A stretch of 64,000 nucleotides of DNA from Bombyx mori. Its lineage: Eukaryota; Arthropoda; Insecta; Lepidoptera; Bombycidae. This document shows, in pieces, positions 13,417 through 26,620 of the stretch; within the stretch, counting starts at the first letter, position 1; every line of letters begins with the position of its first letter. Where the stretch lies: contig NC_085116.1 of NCBI RefSeq assembly GCF_030269925.1, positions 5,146,001-5,210,000 on the forward strand, given 5' to 3'. The position numbers and the translations under genes are program-made. Below the pieces are notes generated by a model. The model worked only from the letters and a program-made list of their open reading frames with translations, made no database searches and had not been told where the DNA came from.

Positions 13417-13644
13417 AGGTGCCGTTTTCGTGTTAATCAGAAATTTTATAGGCCCGTCTTGAATGTCATGAATTCAGAAGACACGACTTATCAATCAAAC
13501 TTTCCATAGCTTCTATTGTTTATTCAATAGGGGATCAGAAAAACGAATTAGATAATATGCCCCTAAGCAATTCTATAATTAACACATCGCCATCACACGC
13601 TAGCACACATTACGTGAGTACTCATCCTTCCTTCAAATCTGACG

Positions 13645-14085
13645 CATCTGTCTTCATTTTTTTTTAAGAGATTTTATGACCTGGTAACTAAGACCTTTAA
13701 GTCATGTCTTATTTTACTTTATATTCTTAATGTTATGAAAAATGATAATATGGAGTGAAATGAAATGAAGATGACTAATTTGAAACATTAATCAACTGGG
13801 ATGAAATTAAATGAAATGAGATGATATGGGATGAAATATAATCGCAGTAAAATGGTGGTCATTTACTGAGATTTTTTCAGTGGACTTTTTGGAGGAACCC
13901 GAGAAGTTACGTCCAGCAGCTTTGTTTCATTTTCCCACATTTGTGCACTTTCACAGATATTAAACAGTTAATAAACCACCGTTATTACACATTTAAACCT
14001 GAAGAAACACTAAATAGACAAAATAAAACAAATCACACAACTTCACTCCTCGCGTTCCCGCCAAAAAGTCCCCCATCTGTCTTCA
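13645..14085 (-). mobile_element. Short retroposon family C, copy 1, with 12-bp target duplication
   Basis: The element (13657-14073) is flanked by an exact 12-bp direct repeat, catctgtcttca, at 13645-13656 and 14074-14085. Read on the minus strand it begins ggactttttggcggg and ends in an A-tail (T-run at 13657). Copies 2 and 3 lie at 15966-16377 and 58815-59239. About 415-425 bp with no protein coding: a SINE-like or deleted LINE retroposon. Confidence 0.85.
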
Positions 14086-15955
14086 ATACACTTCCGATCC
14101 ACAGATTACACTGCCACCACACTCAACTGTCAAACTCATTGACGTTTGATGTATCATTAATAAATAAACTAATAATTCGGTCAGTCCAAAACCGATAACA
14201 ATTAAGATTTATCACTTCTCAATAATATTATATCGTTCCCTGATAATTTTTTTAATTGGAATAGAAAAGTTTACAAAATTGTTAATCATATCTGATAAAG
14301 ATTTTTTAAGGATTCATAATATTTGCACCATTGTTATTACTATATACATAATTGAATAATATAATTTCTGAACGTTATCTTGGTGAGTTTAAGCTAAGCC
14401 CAGTCGAATGCTAAATGATAAAGGCAACTAACCATAAATAAATAAATCTTTTTTAAATGAGTGTTTTTCTTATAACTGACAATCGCAAGCTTTTGGGCGT
14501 CTTAGATGAAACAAACAAGATATTATAATACGTTAATTTCATACGAACCCAAGATTGCTTTAATCGCTTTTGAGCAGATTACTATGCAAAAATTACGATT
14601 ATACTTCTTTCCAAACAATAATTATTTTTATTTTTATCAAGAACTAAGTCATGGAAGACAAGCGTATATTTATTTGTCCGTTTCATGCATACATTCATGT
14701 ACACATATAATGAAATGGAATACTTCAGAATAAATAAACAATAAAAGACTTAATTCCGTTTTAAGTGATATAAAAAAACCACATTTAAAGCCCTTAATAT
14801 ATTTGAAAATTAATATTTTAAACAGTATTATTACACTACGCAAAATTGAACTACCCTCTTTACTGACAATGACAGGCCGATGAGTGATTCCGTCTAAGAA
14901 AATTATTTTTTTAAAACTATAGAGCTTCAAAGGTTTTAAATGATAAAGGTTTTTCTTTACACACATATTTAAACTCATATTGTATTTGGCTCCAACGAAA
15001 CAAAGAATCGGACATTAACAATCCAAGTTTACTTCAATACACTGAAAACTACATCTAAATCACTTTGCGTATCATAGGTTCCGAACATCATTATCATCGT
15101 GAAATATGTTCATAGCACGTGCTCACGAACGTTTCCATGCTGAAGGAATAAATAATAAAATTAACGTTAGCATTTGCTTATTTCAGCAACGAATCAGTCA
15201 TGCCATGATAAAATAAAATAAAGTCTACGACCTCATCTCTGATGGTAGGTAGGTAGGTAGGTATGGCATGATTATTAGACCTGTAACCACTACCAAGCTC
15301 AACTGATATTCAACAGCAATTATAAAAATCGCCTATAGTTGATAATGACATTCGAAATTAATTATCATTGTGAGGCACATGCCTCTAAATAAATTTCACG
15401 TGTACCAACCAGTGTAAACCGCTAAACATTTACACAATTATATTGAGAAAAAAAAATCGCGCACCGCTTTCGCTTTTGAAATCGACTATACATTTTGAAA
15501 CTCGATACGGCGACTGCGATTTCACGGGGATTACACATACAAACACCAAATTACCTACCCATTACACAAAGAAGTTTTTATTGCGTTACAGAATACGTGT
15601 ACTTATGCATTTCATATGTGTACTAACTACTAATATACTATGCTTATGTTGAAATCAATTAGTCTAGGTTCTCTCGCGGTCTGACCTTTGTTGCTCTAAA
15701 TTATTTCAGTTATTAAACTAGATTGAAGTAATACTGTCTTACAATTGTAATTATTTTTCAATTATTGGTGTAAATTGTCGGCTGTATTCATTTTAGCATA
15801 TAAGGCAATCAGTTAAACATACGGTTTCAGATATGAATTTCAATCCTCCTGCATAGTAGTACTCGCAGCTTTAGTCCGGTTCCTTTAAGCACCGGCTCTC
15901 TCCTCTATAGGTCTCTATAAATATCGTGGCTCATAATCTTTGGCAAATTTAAGAT
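14086..15955. other. Non-coding, with a (ggta)n microsatellite
   Basis: A short (ggta)n array lies at about 15244-15263. Open frames at 14506-14978 and 15443-15652 have no family resemblance. Nothing else recognised. Confidence 0.45.
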
Positions 15956-16387
15956 GCAATGGAGAGGACTTTTTGGCGGGAACGCGTGGAGTGAAGTTGT
16001 GTGATTTGTTTTATTTTGTCTATTTAGTGTTTCTTCGGGTTTAAATGTGTAATAATGGTGGTTTATTAACCGTTTAATATCTGTGAAAGTGCACAAATGT
16101 GGGAAAATGAAACAAAGGCGCTGGACGAAACTTCTCGGGATCCTCCAAAAAGTCCACTGAAAAAATCTTAGTAAATGACCACCATTTTACTGAGATTAGA
16201 TTTCATCTCATATCATCTCATTTAATTTCATCCCAGTTGATTAATGTCTCAAATTAATCATTTTCATTTCATTTCACTCCATAACATAATTTTTCATAAA
16301 ATTAAGAATATACATTAAAATAAGACATGACTTAAAGGTCTCAGTTACCAGGTCATAAAATCTCTTAAAAAAAAAAAGCAATGGAGA
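15956..16387 (+). mobile_element. Short retroposon family C, copy 2, with 10-bp target duplication
   Basis: The element (15966-16377) is flanked by gcaatggaga at 15956-15965 and 16378-16387. It starts ggactttttggcggg, has the same internal 'gtgcacaaatgtgggaaaat' block as copies 1 and 3, and ends in an 11-A tail. Confidence 0.85.
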
Positions 16388-17204
16388 CATTACGTAAGGT
16401 CTCGATGTAAGTGACGTCATTAACGTTATTACATTCATATTGGGTACTGTGCTCTTTTCCAACCATCTAGAACAATGATATAAACAGTTTACGTAGGCAA
16501 CTACATATACCCCAACATATATCTGTTATAATAATAAATAACTACTATAATTTTAAGTCTAATGAACCGTGGCTATTACAAGAGTCATAAAAAAATATTA
16601 CCCGACTTCAACGAGGAGATTCACGAGTGAGAGCCTATATTTTTTCCTTAAACCTCAAAGTAATATATTTCCTGATGATTTATCGAAATCTCATTCTTGT
16701 ATTATTTTTTCCAGGTAAAAACTTCATTGAAATTCCATCACAATGAACACTTCATTTTCCTAGAGCTGGTAAGGTTAAAATGTACTAATTATCACTCGCT
16801 AAGGCCGACTGAACGTGAAATCAAGCGTAACAGGCAACTATATAATTTTTAACCACTTAAATATACTAAGATTTATCGTGTAGATATAACTTTAAGCAAA
16901 TTTAGAAACACATATTGCACGTGCAACATAAATTATATGTTGACGGTTTGTTAGGCTACTTATATTGGGAACTTTCACGCAAACACGAATGATACTAAAA
17001 AGTTTCAAATCAAATGAAAGATGCACGATCATTTAAATGATGAATACACGGTATATATTGCATAAAATAGTTTAACGAACAAATATCAAAGTTAAAAACA
17101 TCATAAATCAGTCGGCATGTGGGATTCGCACACAAATAGTTTTTATATTACATTAAGACATAGAGGATGAGACAAAATGACTGAGTGAGGTAAGAGAGTG
17201 TTAA
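16388..17204. other. Non-coding, nothing recognised
   Basis: No exon or repeat recognised. Confidence 0.4.
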
Positions 17205-17395
17205 CTATGAATATGGAAGGCTATAGAGGAAGAGGTAGATCTAAGAAAAAATAGACGGATTGCGTGAAAGACTATCTGATAAAGAAGGGAGTGAGCGAAG
17301 AAACGGTATATGATAGAGGAGTATAGAAGACGAAAACACATTGCGCCGACCCCAGGTGACTGGGAGAAGGGCAGGAGAATGATGATTACATTAAG
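17205..17395 (+). mobile_element. LINE relic, C-terminal reverse-transcriptase end
   Basis: The plus-strand frame starting at the atg near 17207 reads MNMEGYRGRGRSKKK, then stop, TDCVKDYLIKKGVS, and later KTKTHCADP. This is the characteristic C-terminal block of a LINE family also seen at 22444-22708 and 53005-53252. Two stops replace expected Trp codons (tgg to tag), so it is inactive. Confidence 0.7.
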
Positions 17396-18275
17396 ACATA
17401 AGCGGACTACTGTAAGGTCATGGAATAAATACCGAAATCCAAAGAAAAACATAAGTCACTAAACAAAGAATCAATAATGATAAAACCAAGTATATGAATT
17501 AGAAACGTAAAATTTATTTATACTTTAATCAAAAAACAAAAATAAAATATGCTTTTCGATGTATCCACTTTGAACAGCATTAGCTGAGCCACCCCCTTTT
17601 GCCTTTTTTCTTTTCTTTTATTTATCTACCTGTAATAATCCAAATCTGTGTGAAAGGCAAAAAACTATTTTATTATTATTATATACCGTTACTTTGCATC
17701 ATGAGAACCCACTGTCATTCACCCATAGTCTATTATACGTGGTGATAATAATAGGTATGTAATACAATAGATAGATAACTTCGTTATTCCTCATAGAATT
17801 AAACACAACATTCAATGTATAAACTCGCAGAATTTATTGCACTAAATTTCTAAACAGCAAGTTCCAAAGGCAGTAAACCAAAATGTGATTACGAAACGGC
17901 ATGTTCTTGATTCGTCGTACACCATTGTCCTTATTAGAAGAAAACCGAAGTTTCTCACGAGACCCAGTTTTGAGTTCCATTTAAAGTGATAATTATGCGA
18001 ACTTCAAGAAACCTACGCCGGCACACAATCGACCAAGTCCCTTTTGTGCTACATTGTTGCAAGAAACAAACAGAAACATTTATCTGTAACTAATATTTTA
18101 CATAGACGATATAATTAGTTACACTAAGATTTATTTAGTTTTTCGACTGATAGGTATGTACACCGAAAATTATGTAGCGACCGTACAGATTCCCAATAAA
18201 ATGTACATTTCGACAAGAATATAATAATATCATGTTGGAATTAGAAGCAGGATTGATCTTACCTTTTTTTAAATA
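17396..18275. other. Non-coding, nothing recognised
   Basis: No exon or repeat recognised. Confidence 0.4.
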
Positions 18276-18569
18276 GTAGCTGACCCGGTAGACTTCGTTG
18301 TGCCTCCATCGATAAATAAAAGACCTAAACTTTTGGTAAACTTAAAACAAAACAAAAGGAATCCGTCCGACGGGGACACATCAAAAGGAAAACAAAATAG
18401 TTATTTTTATTTATATTCCGAGCATTTTCATATTTATCTACCTTTTAAACATTCTCTGGACTTCTACAAATAATTCAAGACTAAAATTAGCCAAATCGGT
18501 CCAGCCGTTCTCGAGTTTTAGCGAGACTAACGAATAGCAATTCATTTTTTTTAAGCAATTTTATATAGA
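18276..18569 (-). mobile_element. Non-autonomous Helitron-like element
   Basis: Full-length relative of 56615-56910, with matching ends: 'agctgaccc...agacttcg' at the left and 'ttatatagat' at the right. On the minus strand this would be the TC...ctag-type layout of Helitrons, although the left end here reads tagc rather than a clean ctag. Confidence 0.6.
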
Positions 18570-20930
18570 TTAAAACGTCAGAAGCTAAGCGTGAAACGTC
18601 AAACGTTCGACAGAAAAGATATTGGATTTACTTTAGATCTCTACGAATCAATTACGAATATAGTTATTACCGAACAATACAGATGAACGAACGGCTATGA
18701 AAAGCAAAGTAACATAAATCTGCTACAATTAAATAATTTATATGTAATTATCAGTACAAAACCGCGCTCTAAATACACTGATTACAAAACACGAACCAGT
18801 CTAAAACTATATTGATTTCTTACCTTCACCAGGAAATTACCATACCAGCATAGCCTCTCAAATCAAAATCATTTCAAACAAAACCTCCCGGAAATCAATT
18901 TGCTCCAAGACAATAGTTTCTATCAAGCCACCCAATAAAATCATACATAAAGCAGTTTCACTATTATCAAGTTATACAATTTTCATGGCCTTAAAATTGA
19001 TAATCATAGCAATTACTGGCTAGCTCAGCACGTAATAAAGTATCCGTAAGTCAACTATTTACAGCACCGAACATATTTTCACGAATTAACTTCTTACGTG
19101 ATTAGTTATTTTTTTCGTATTAATTAGGTACGTAACGATACCAATTAATGTTGTACATCAACGTGTCACGCGCAATAAACAGCTGAAACAACAACGCCGA
19201 TACTTGTTTCAAATCGCAAAATTCTTTTAATCAGTTAATTGTCCATAAATGTCTAACTCAATCAAACTAATTGAACCGATGATAGCGACTGACTAAGGAG
19301 TTTTCGATAATACGATTATTGAAAAAAAAAAGACTGAATTCCTAATACGTTGTTTACTTAAAAGGGATATAGTAACTTAATTATCAGCATTAAATACTAT
19401 CTACTACAACGATTTACTCTATGAAATTTTATATCCTCGGCTAAATCAGTAATTTGATAAGAAAATATATATTGATAGTTACACAAAATTGCTTGAAATA
19501 GACTACTACGAGGAGATCAGGGCTTACGGAGGGTATCCATTAATTTGCAAAGAGATTTTTCTAGAGTGTGAATTTTATTTGATATCCTCATCATTATTTC
19601 TAATTTGTGAAAATAATGAAACAAAGAAAGGATATTATTACAGATCTAAGAATTAAAATTTAACGAAAAAAATTAATTATTATTTCTTCTTATTCAACTA
19701 CAATTCACTGATGGTATAAAAATTAACGCCTTTGGCTTTTGTTAGCTTGGCCGGAACATAACTTTATAATATTCAAATTGCTTTTGTTATATATCCAAGT
19801 AAGTTCGTTCATGTCTCAATATCAGTTCTGATTTTCCACAGAAATCACAATTTTATTAATTCAACAATTAATTAACTTTACTTAATATGTTTTCTCGAGA
19901 TAAATCTATTTAATTATATTACTACTATATTGTGAATTGTGACACCATCAATTTGTGATCAAATTTTAGTACAAGGTACTCTCGAAGGTGTAACGTTTAA
20001 ACACTTACGAAAATAATAACAGGATATTACAAAAGTTAAATTACAGATATCACAACGAAAACGACTTTAAATGCAGATACATACACAAAAATATGTTTGC
20101 ATAATAGTTATACCTCTAATTACACATTTGTTCCGAATAACTACAATACTTGCGTGCTCATAATCTTCCTTGTCAATGTCAAGGCGAATGGTGTAATTCG
20201 AAATTAATTTGGGAATAGATTAAGCAAGAGTTTGATAATAATTCACTTAGTTTTAGGGGTATCATGATTAAAAATACACGGCTTTACGCTTATACGGAGA
20301 GTGAAATTTCGCAAGAACCCCATTCTATTATCCTTGGACAAAACTACATGGGACTTTCATTGACCGACCACATTTTAACAAATTATTTGATTTTATCGCT
20401 CATGCCGTGAATCTGACAAGAAAATCTAACACCGATTTTGTACGTGCATCGGGCAAAGTTCAACAAGATAATAACTGACACAGTTTTAAGATTCATGATA
20501 CATTTAGCCTTTAAAGGATAATCGTGGACTATTTATCATTTTACTCAATTAAAATAAATTATTTCGGAACACGAAATATTATGATTTTAAGAAAACTTAT
20601 TTATCTATCTTTGTTTGATTACTAATGGATTCGCCACATGCGATTTCTCATTAATTCGACGACGTCATTTTATTATTATTGTTTCTTCAAATAAAATATT
20701 TCATAGCCTAATTAAAATTTGCATTGCGGTGCCCGAATTAATTGCTGCCTGTTACGGAAGCAATGTTGCTATCGGTACTACTTTCACTTTTGACTTTTAA
20801 TAGCTCTCATTTACGCCTTTGTTATTTGCGTAAGAATATAACATGTTGAATTTAACTTAATTAAAGATAACGTAGAAAAATTTGCATGTTCAAAATCACC
20901 TATGGGATTGTAAGTCTCATTTATAAAATA
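18570..20930. other. Non-coding, nothing recognised
   Basis: AT-rich; no exon, RNA gene or repeat recognised. The open frame 20615-20800 has no family resemblance. Confidence 0.4.
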
Positions 20931-21356
20931 CTAGCAGCCCGCTCCGGCTCCGCTCGGGTCTTTAACAAAAATTTCAACGATTTCATTTGAGGTTGTTTTA
21001 TTTTTTTAAATAAAAGAACCCTTATTGCGTCATAACTATAATAGTGCTGTCGCGACACTTTTTGTAAATAACAATGTGTTCTACAAAGTCGTAATACATT
21101 ATTTTATTCTATTATCAAATAGTTTTTGCAGGCGATGTAAAGAATATATTAGGTAATTATTTTACACCTTGGGTTACTTTATTGGCGTTTCAGTAAAGAT
21201 CCCTTATTCTTTTCAAAAAAGATTATAGCCTATATCACTCGGGAATAGTGTAGTTTCCAAACAGTGAAAGAATTTTTCAAATCGGTTCAATAGTTTCGGA
21301 GCCTATTCAATACAAACAAACCAACAAATCTTTCCTCTTTATAATATTAGTATAGA
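20931..21356 (-). mobile_element. Helitron-like element
   Basis: On the minus strand it begins tctatactaatattataaag and ends with a GC-rich segment (ccgagcggagccggagcggg) and then ctag, followed by t. TC at the 5' end, a GC-rich potential hairpin and CTAG at the 3' end fit a Helitron. It has no coding capacity. Confidence 0.65.
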
Positions 21357-21611
21357 CTGTTTATGTTTAGAATTATGTGCGTTCCGATGTGAAATGTATC
21401 TAACACACCCGCTATGTAATACTAAGCTTGTTTCGCAACCATAAAATTTGCTTTAGGTAGCGGAAGAATAAGACACGCTGCATTTTCCTGGGAGTTCCTT
21501 GAGTTAATTATTAATCTCTGCACCATAAACTACCAGCATTGTTTTAGTTTGCATTTCTATTATAGATACAATGGCAGATGAAAAATCCATTAGGTCTTTT
21601 TTTAACTAGTT

Positions 21612-21785
21612 TTAACTAGCTAAGACGGGTGGATGAGCTCGCGGCCCATTTGGTGCTAAATGGTAACTGTAGCCCATAGACAGCAACGGAAGCCCATCTT
21701 GAGACAGAAGTTCTAAGTTTCAGTTATTCAGTACAACAGCTGCCCCACCCTTCAAACCGAAATGCATTACTGCTTGACCACCAAT
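21612..21785 (-). repeat. Bm1 SINE, partial, diverged
   Basis: Reverse-orientation Bm1: 'gacgggtggatgagctcgcgg', 'gtagcccatagacag' and 'tgccccacccttcaaaccga'. Confidence 0.75.
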
Positions 21786-21885
21786 ACCTATTATAAGTAA
21801 TTACGCAAATCATATTTTTTGCGGGTTTGATTTTTATTAGACAATTTTGTTCTTTCACAGTGGAAGTAATTCGTCAACATTTGCT

Positions 21886-22180
21886 TTTTTTTTATTGCTT
21901 ACTTGGGTGGACGACCTCACAGCCCACCTTGTGTTAAGTGGTTACTGGAGCCCATAGACATCTACAACGTAAATACGCCACCCACTTTGATATATAAGTT
22001 CTAAGGTCTCAGTATGGTTACAACGGCTGCCCCGCCCTTCAAACGAAACGCATTACTGCTTCACGGCCGATATATACAGGGTGGTGGTACCTACCCATTG
22101 TTAAGTACGTATTTCATCAGAAATATTGGTACCGGAGTTTGCACCTGGCCTCTTATCCCGCAGGTCACGACGCCTTCAAA
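21886..22180 (-). repeat. Bm1 SINE with internal deletion and tRNA-like head
   Basis: Reverse-orientation Bm1 from poly-T and 'attgcttacttgggtgg' through 'ctgcttcacggcc'. It then jumps from 'tacctaccca' to the head-proximal 'ttaagtacgtatttcat'. The tRNA-like head (about 22125-22180) is diverged. About 60-100 bp of the middle are missing. Confidence 0.75.
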
Positions 22181-22427
22181 ATTCGTAAAAACAGATATTG
22201 GTTAACGCCTACATCGCAAAACAAGTAGCTATTACAAATTTAAAGTTTATCGGACATATCGAGACGAGTAAATGGTAAATACTTTTATATATCCAATTAA
22301 ACTATCACGATGTCTATGCACTCTAATTGTCACTTAACACCAGATGAGATATGACATATTGATAACACATATTGAGGCTGATATAGGCAGAGGAATGGTA
22401 CCTCACAAAACGTCCTAACATCAACAG

Positions 22428-22724
22428 CTACACAAATTATAATCTTCTTTTTCTCCACCTTATCCCACTAGGTGGGGTTGGCACAGCTAATTTTTCTCTT
22501 CCATTCTCTTTTATCAGCCGTCATCTCAACACTTACTCCTCTCTCTCTCTCTCATATCGTCATTCACACACTCCATCCATGTCTTCTTCGGTCGACCTCT
22601 TCCCCCTCTACCTTGCACTACCATTTCCATACATCTCCTAGTCACATGCATCTTCTCTACGCATCACATGTCCATACCACGCTAACCGTCCACCTCCTTA
22701 ATTTGTAACTACGCAAATTATAAT
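22428..22724 (-). mobile_element. 5'-truncated LINE copy with 16-bp target duplication
   Basis: The element (22444-22708) is flanked by ctac[a/g]caaattataat at 22428-22443 and 22709-22724 (one mismatch). On the minus strand it carries the LINE C-terminal block related to 53005-53252 (gene-end motif MHVTRR, then GRGR-KKTWMECV, in a diverged frame). Both copies stop at nearly the same internal point. Confidence 0.75.
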
Positions 22725-24196
22725 ACCTACTAAAATGGCATTAGAAACCAACCACACAATAAATATTCAAATAAACTCTCAGCAAACCTATAGAGAAGGC
22801 AACGTATACACGTCAATTATAAAACACAATAAAATATCGTTAACTTATTATATTAAAAAATACTTTACTAATCGATGCTTTCTCCGTCCATTCATGAGCG
22901 TTGATTGTCAATCATATAGTTACCGTTTGATAAAATAAGATTCTTTGACGTAATCTTGTGTTATGGCATCCATACCGGTTCGCTTTGTGAGACGGTTTCA
23001 CTTCTAACACCCGGTCAACGAAGTGCTAATGTTATGTAAACACCCGTAATGAGTGTTGATTAATGCGTGTAAATATTAAAAATTGTAATCTAGTTTCTGT
23101 GTAAAGAGCGGTGAGCATGTTTTTCTACGTAACAAACGTATTAAAAGCGAGATTTCGTCTTGCTGTGTACTTAAAAAATTATATACATCTCATTAATAAC
23201 GCATGCTTAAAAAGTTGTTAATTCGATAACAAATCCCGACGCACATTTCCTGTATACAAATTACGATCACATAATCTCGCATGTTTGTGTGTACATAGAG
23301 AATATTATATTATGATTAAAATTATCATCTTCATTTTTGCAAAGTTAGTCAGGCGATTCTGGACCTATGACAGCGGATACACTGCAAAATTGAGACTCCA
23401 ACCCCATTTCTCCAGCTCGTTGACTATATGAACCGTTTAAATATATCTCTGGTATGTATTGTGTTAAAAATGGAGTAGAAAGAAAAAGTATGAATCCTCT
23501 AAAAGAAAAAAAAAACACAGGCGATACATTTATGTTTTTTTTTAACGCGTTATAAATATTACCGTGCTGCTACATGTCTCTTTCGGTCAGCAAGGACTAC
23601 AATACTTTTATTTATAATGTCGTTATAATTTTTGGACCAAACCATATAGATGTTTACTATGAAAGGAATTCACAAAAAAAAATGCATTTATAAGAAAAAA
23701 ATAGTTTTTAAAACACAGTTAAATAGCTAACGGAACTAAAAATTTAATATTGTTTTATCCTAGTCCAAGTTATAAGACTAAATTATTAAACAAATAGATA
23801 AGGTTTCATTAAATTTCACGAACAGAGTAATCAAAACACGAATGTAACAAAAACGAACCGTATCTGGTCTAAAACTAGAAATGATACAATCAACAAACAT
23901 TCGTGTAGTCATCGAAATGTAAATTATGTGCAAATTGAAATTGATACTCAGCATTTATGTTCGTCAATAAGCGTTACCGTATGTGTGACACGGCGCAATG
24001 AACACATACATACATTACAAAGTCTGTTGAAAATGCATTATTACAATTGAAGGAATTTTTGAATTGAACAAATTTATATTCAATTCAAAAATAATTGAGA
24101 TTAGACCTTTCCTCTCAAAGTGGGCAGCGGTGTTTCGGGGGTGATATCCATGCACTCCAAACTGCTGCACTAGGAGGGCCTTTTCGACAACTCCAA
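22725..24196. other. Non-coding, nothing recognised
   Basis: No exon or repeat recognised; open frame 22735-22938 has no family resemblance. Confidence 0.4.
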
Positions 24197-24770
24197 AAAA
24201 GTCGAAGTCGTCGTGGCCTAAAGGATAAGACGTCCGGTACATTCGTATCTAGCGATGCAACGGTGTTCGAATCCCGCAGGTGGGTACCAATTTTTCTAAT
24301 GAAAAACGTACTCAACAAATGTTCACGATTGACTTCCACGGTGAACGAATAACATGGTGTAGTAAAAATGAAGCCCGCAAAATTATAATTTGCGTAATTA
24401 CTGGTGGAGGCCTATGCCACGAGGCACGCCGAACTGCGAGATATATTATAAGAAATAAAATGTAAAAAAAAAACACAAAAATGTTAACTTTCATCATGCA
24501 TGTAGTTCGGAATTAAAGGGCTTTATTATTATTATTATAATTACTGGTGGTAGGACCTCTTGTGAGTCTGCACGGGTAGGTACCACCACCCCGTTTCGGC
24601 GTTTCGGCTTGAAGGGCTCGGCAGCCGTTGTAACTATACCGAGACCTTAGAACTTACATCTCAAAGTGGATGACGCATTTACGTTGTAAATGTCTGTGGG
24701 CTCCAGTAACCACATAACACCAGGTGGGCTGTGAGCTCATCTACCCATCTCGGCTTAAAAAAAAAACATA
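24197..24770 (+). repeat. Bm1 SINE, near full length, with tRNA-like head and nested insertion
   Basis: The 5' head (24197-24285) has tRNA-like internal promoter boxes: 'gtggcctaaaggataag' (A-box region) and 'gtgttcgaatcccgc' (B-box region). The body continues through 'gttcacgattgacttccac', 'ggtaggacctcttgtgagtc' and 'gcagccgttgtaactatac', ending 'ctacccatct' plus A-run. A 130-bp foreign insertion sits at 24408-24537. Overlapping open frames on both strands are artefacts of the repeat. Confidence 0.88.
24395..24550 (+). mobile_element. 130-bp retroposon nested in Bm1, with 13-bp target duplication
   Basis: Bm1 is interrupted between two exact copies of taattactggtgg (24395-24407 and 24538-24550). 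The inserted 130 bp end in a (tta)n tail, like the 3' end of some LINEs. I do not recognise its family. Confidence 0.8.
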
Positions 24771-25575
24771 AAAATATTAAAAAGGTCAGAGGCAAGGTTT
24801 CTGACATTTTCAAAGATCGTAATACGACTATATCACATAACTCCAGTATTTCTTGCACATTAAGTTAAAATAAAGCTTAAATCTTAAAATCGCAAAGGCT
24901 CTACAACTTTCTGGTCGAGTCATCACTAAAGATGCAACTTTCACTATTTTTCGCTTGACTGCTTCTTGACAGGCCCAGCCAAGGATTCTTTCTAGCTCAT
25001 TTTCCAGTGCCGGTTTCAAATATTTCGCAACGCAAAATAAAACCTAGATTTCTCAAACACTTTAATTAAGAAACCAATTAATTATGTTTGATAAGCTCTA
25101 AAAACTGATGTTACAAAATTAAACTAATGTAAAAATGCTATTTTCTAATTACTGTAAAATTAAAATAAAACGTTTTTCTGTTTCATTACTCCCTAAATTT
25201 TTTAAGAGTAGAGATGTGTAAGAATGAATTTTCCCCATTAACTTTAATACACTTTAACGTTACTAAATCATGAATCGTATTATATAATTATTATATATTC
25301 TATAAATAATATTATTATTTCAACGAATATGTAGTTTCTCAATAGAAAACTAAATTTACCCTTTATTAAGAAATAACGAATCGCATTTTAATTATAGTAG
25401 GTGTCAATTATTCTTAATCATAGTCCGAGTGCATTCATTGAACATAATCAATTTCCGCCTACATACATAACTACTGATTACAATCCGCATGCGCGGGTGA
25501 ACAAAAGGCACATAAATGGTGACTACATTAATGATTTATTGATTTTTAATACTATTGAATATTTAAGCTACTTAT
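24771..25575. other. Non-coding, nothing recognised
   Basis: No exon or repeat recognised. Confidence 0.4.
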
Positions 25576-25690
25576 CTATATAAATATAAAAATGAATTGC
25601 TGTTCGTTAGTCTCGCTAAAACTCGAGAACGGCTGGACCGATTTGGCTAATTTTGGTCTTGAATTATTTGTGGAAGTTCAGAGAATTTTG
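25576..25690 (+). mobile_element. Helitron-like element, 5' end fragment
   Basis: Begins tctatataaatataaaaatg and continues 'gttcgttagtctcgctaaaa', the same end as in the reverse-oriented copies at 9915, 18276 and 56615. It breaks off after about 115 bp. Confidence 0.6.
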
Positions 25691-25929
25691 TCTGTGCCTT
25701 ATTTTGATATATCTTTGAATACATTATACATTTACACTTAATTTTAGATTTTCAATAAAACAAAAAATGTTTAAAAATATAATATTTTATACGTTTTTCT
25801 GGATTTTCATATTCATATTGTGTAGGACACTAAGAAACAATAATTATTCATTTTTACGTATTAAAAACAATTTTGACCTTATGTATATAACCTATGGTGA
25901 TATAAGAATCGCGTATTTAACTCTCTTTT

Positions 25930-26620
25930 GCTTTGCGAATGAGGGATTCTTGGTGGCACGGAGACTTTTCCAGTTTCACCAGGACAGGTGGGCGAGCAAA
26001 GGCTCAGCCAGGGGGGATTTGTTAACGGCTGCCCGAGCGCCTCCAAAGGAGACCTAACAACTCAAAAGCAGCGGCTTCGCGAATGAATCTACTACCGGAT
26101 CGGAATCGCGACCCGCTGAGAAGAACCGGCGAGAAACTTAGCGGGCTGGTGTTTAGGCTAGGTAGCATGTCGGACTCTTTGCCGAGTTCGACGAGCACGG
26201 CTACCGGGATTCCTAAGTTGGCTCCTAGTGTTAGAGCTAAAGGCATCTAATGCAAGGATCGGTCAGGATTCGGGGAGTAGTCAGCGGCGGCAACGATAAA
26301 GCGATTATCATGACGCATAGCTTTATCGAAGTACCTTTCTGACGCTTAACGTAGGTAAATGCTCCTCACGAATCACGGAGCTCCGTCGGCTAAACTACAA
26401 AAGCGGCATTGTAGGAGTTGGAGGGTGTTTATGTTTTTGCGGGTCGCGTGAGCTGAGAACACCACACTCATGTAAGTCATGACGGGCCTTATGCAAGTTG
26501 TGTAAAGTGTCACCTCGTTCCGAAGGGACATTTTACTACGCTTACAGATATATAAGCCCCATGATAATGGGGTAGACTCTGCTGAGAATAAACGCGGCAC
26601 GGTTGCGGACTGATTTTATA
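25930..26620 (-). mobile_element. Jockey-like LINE relic (reverse-transcriptase C-terminus plus 3' tail)
   Basis: On the minus strand, 26600-26373 reads in frame with Jockey-class RT features: KRSKMSLRNEVTLYTTCIRP, then VMTYMSVVF, then a QCRFC block. The sequence after it (26340-25930) is the tail repeat seen at 12190 and elsewhere. The RT has no upstream domains left. It sits in the region upstream of Lac2 exon 28834. Confidence 0.78.

Noticed and set aside
15244..15263. Short regular repeat as a possible CRISPR-like array
   Set aside because: Simple (ggta)n microsatellite without spacers; CRISPR is not expected in an animal genome.
24115..24465. Overlapping open frames on both strands
   Set aside because: They coincide exactly with the Bm1 SINE head and body; similar frames recur in other Bm1 copies.
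26373..26600. Possible host protein of 75 aa
   Set aside because: Sequence is a Jockey-type reverse-transcriptase fragment attached to its repeat tail.
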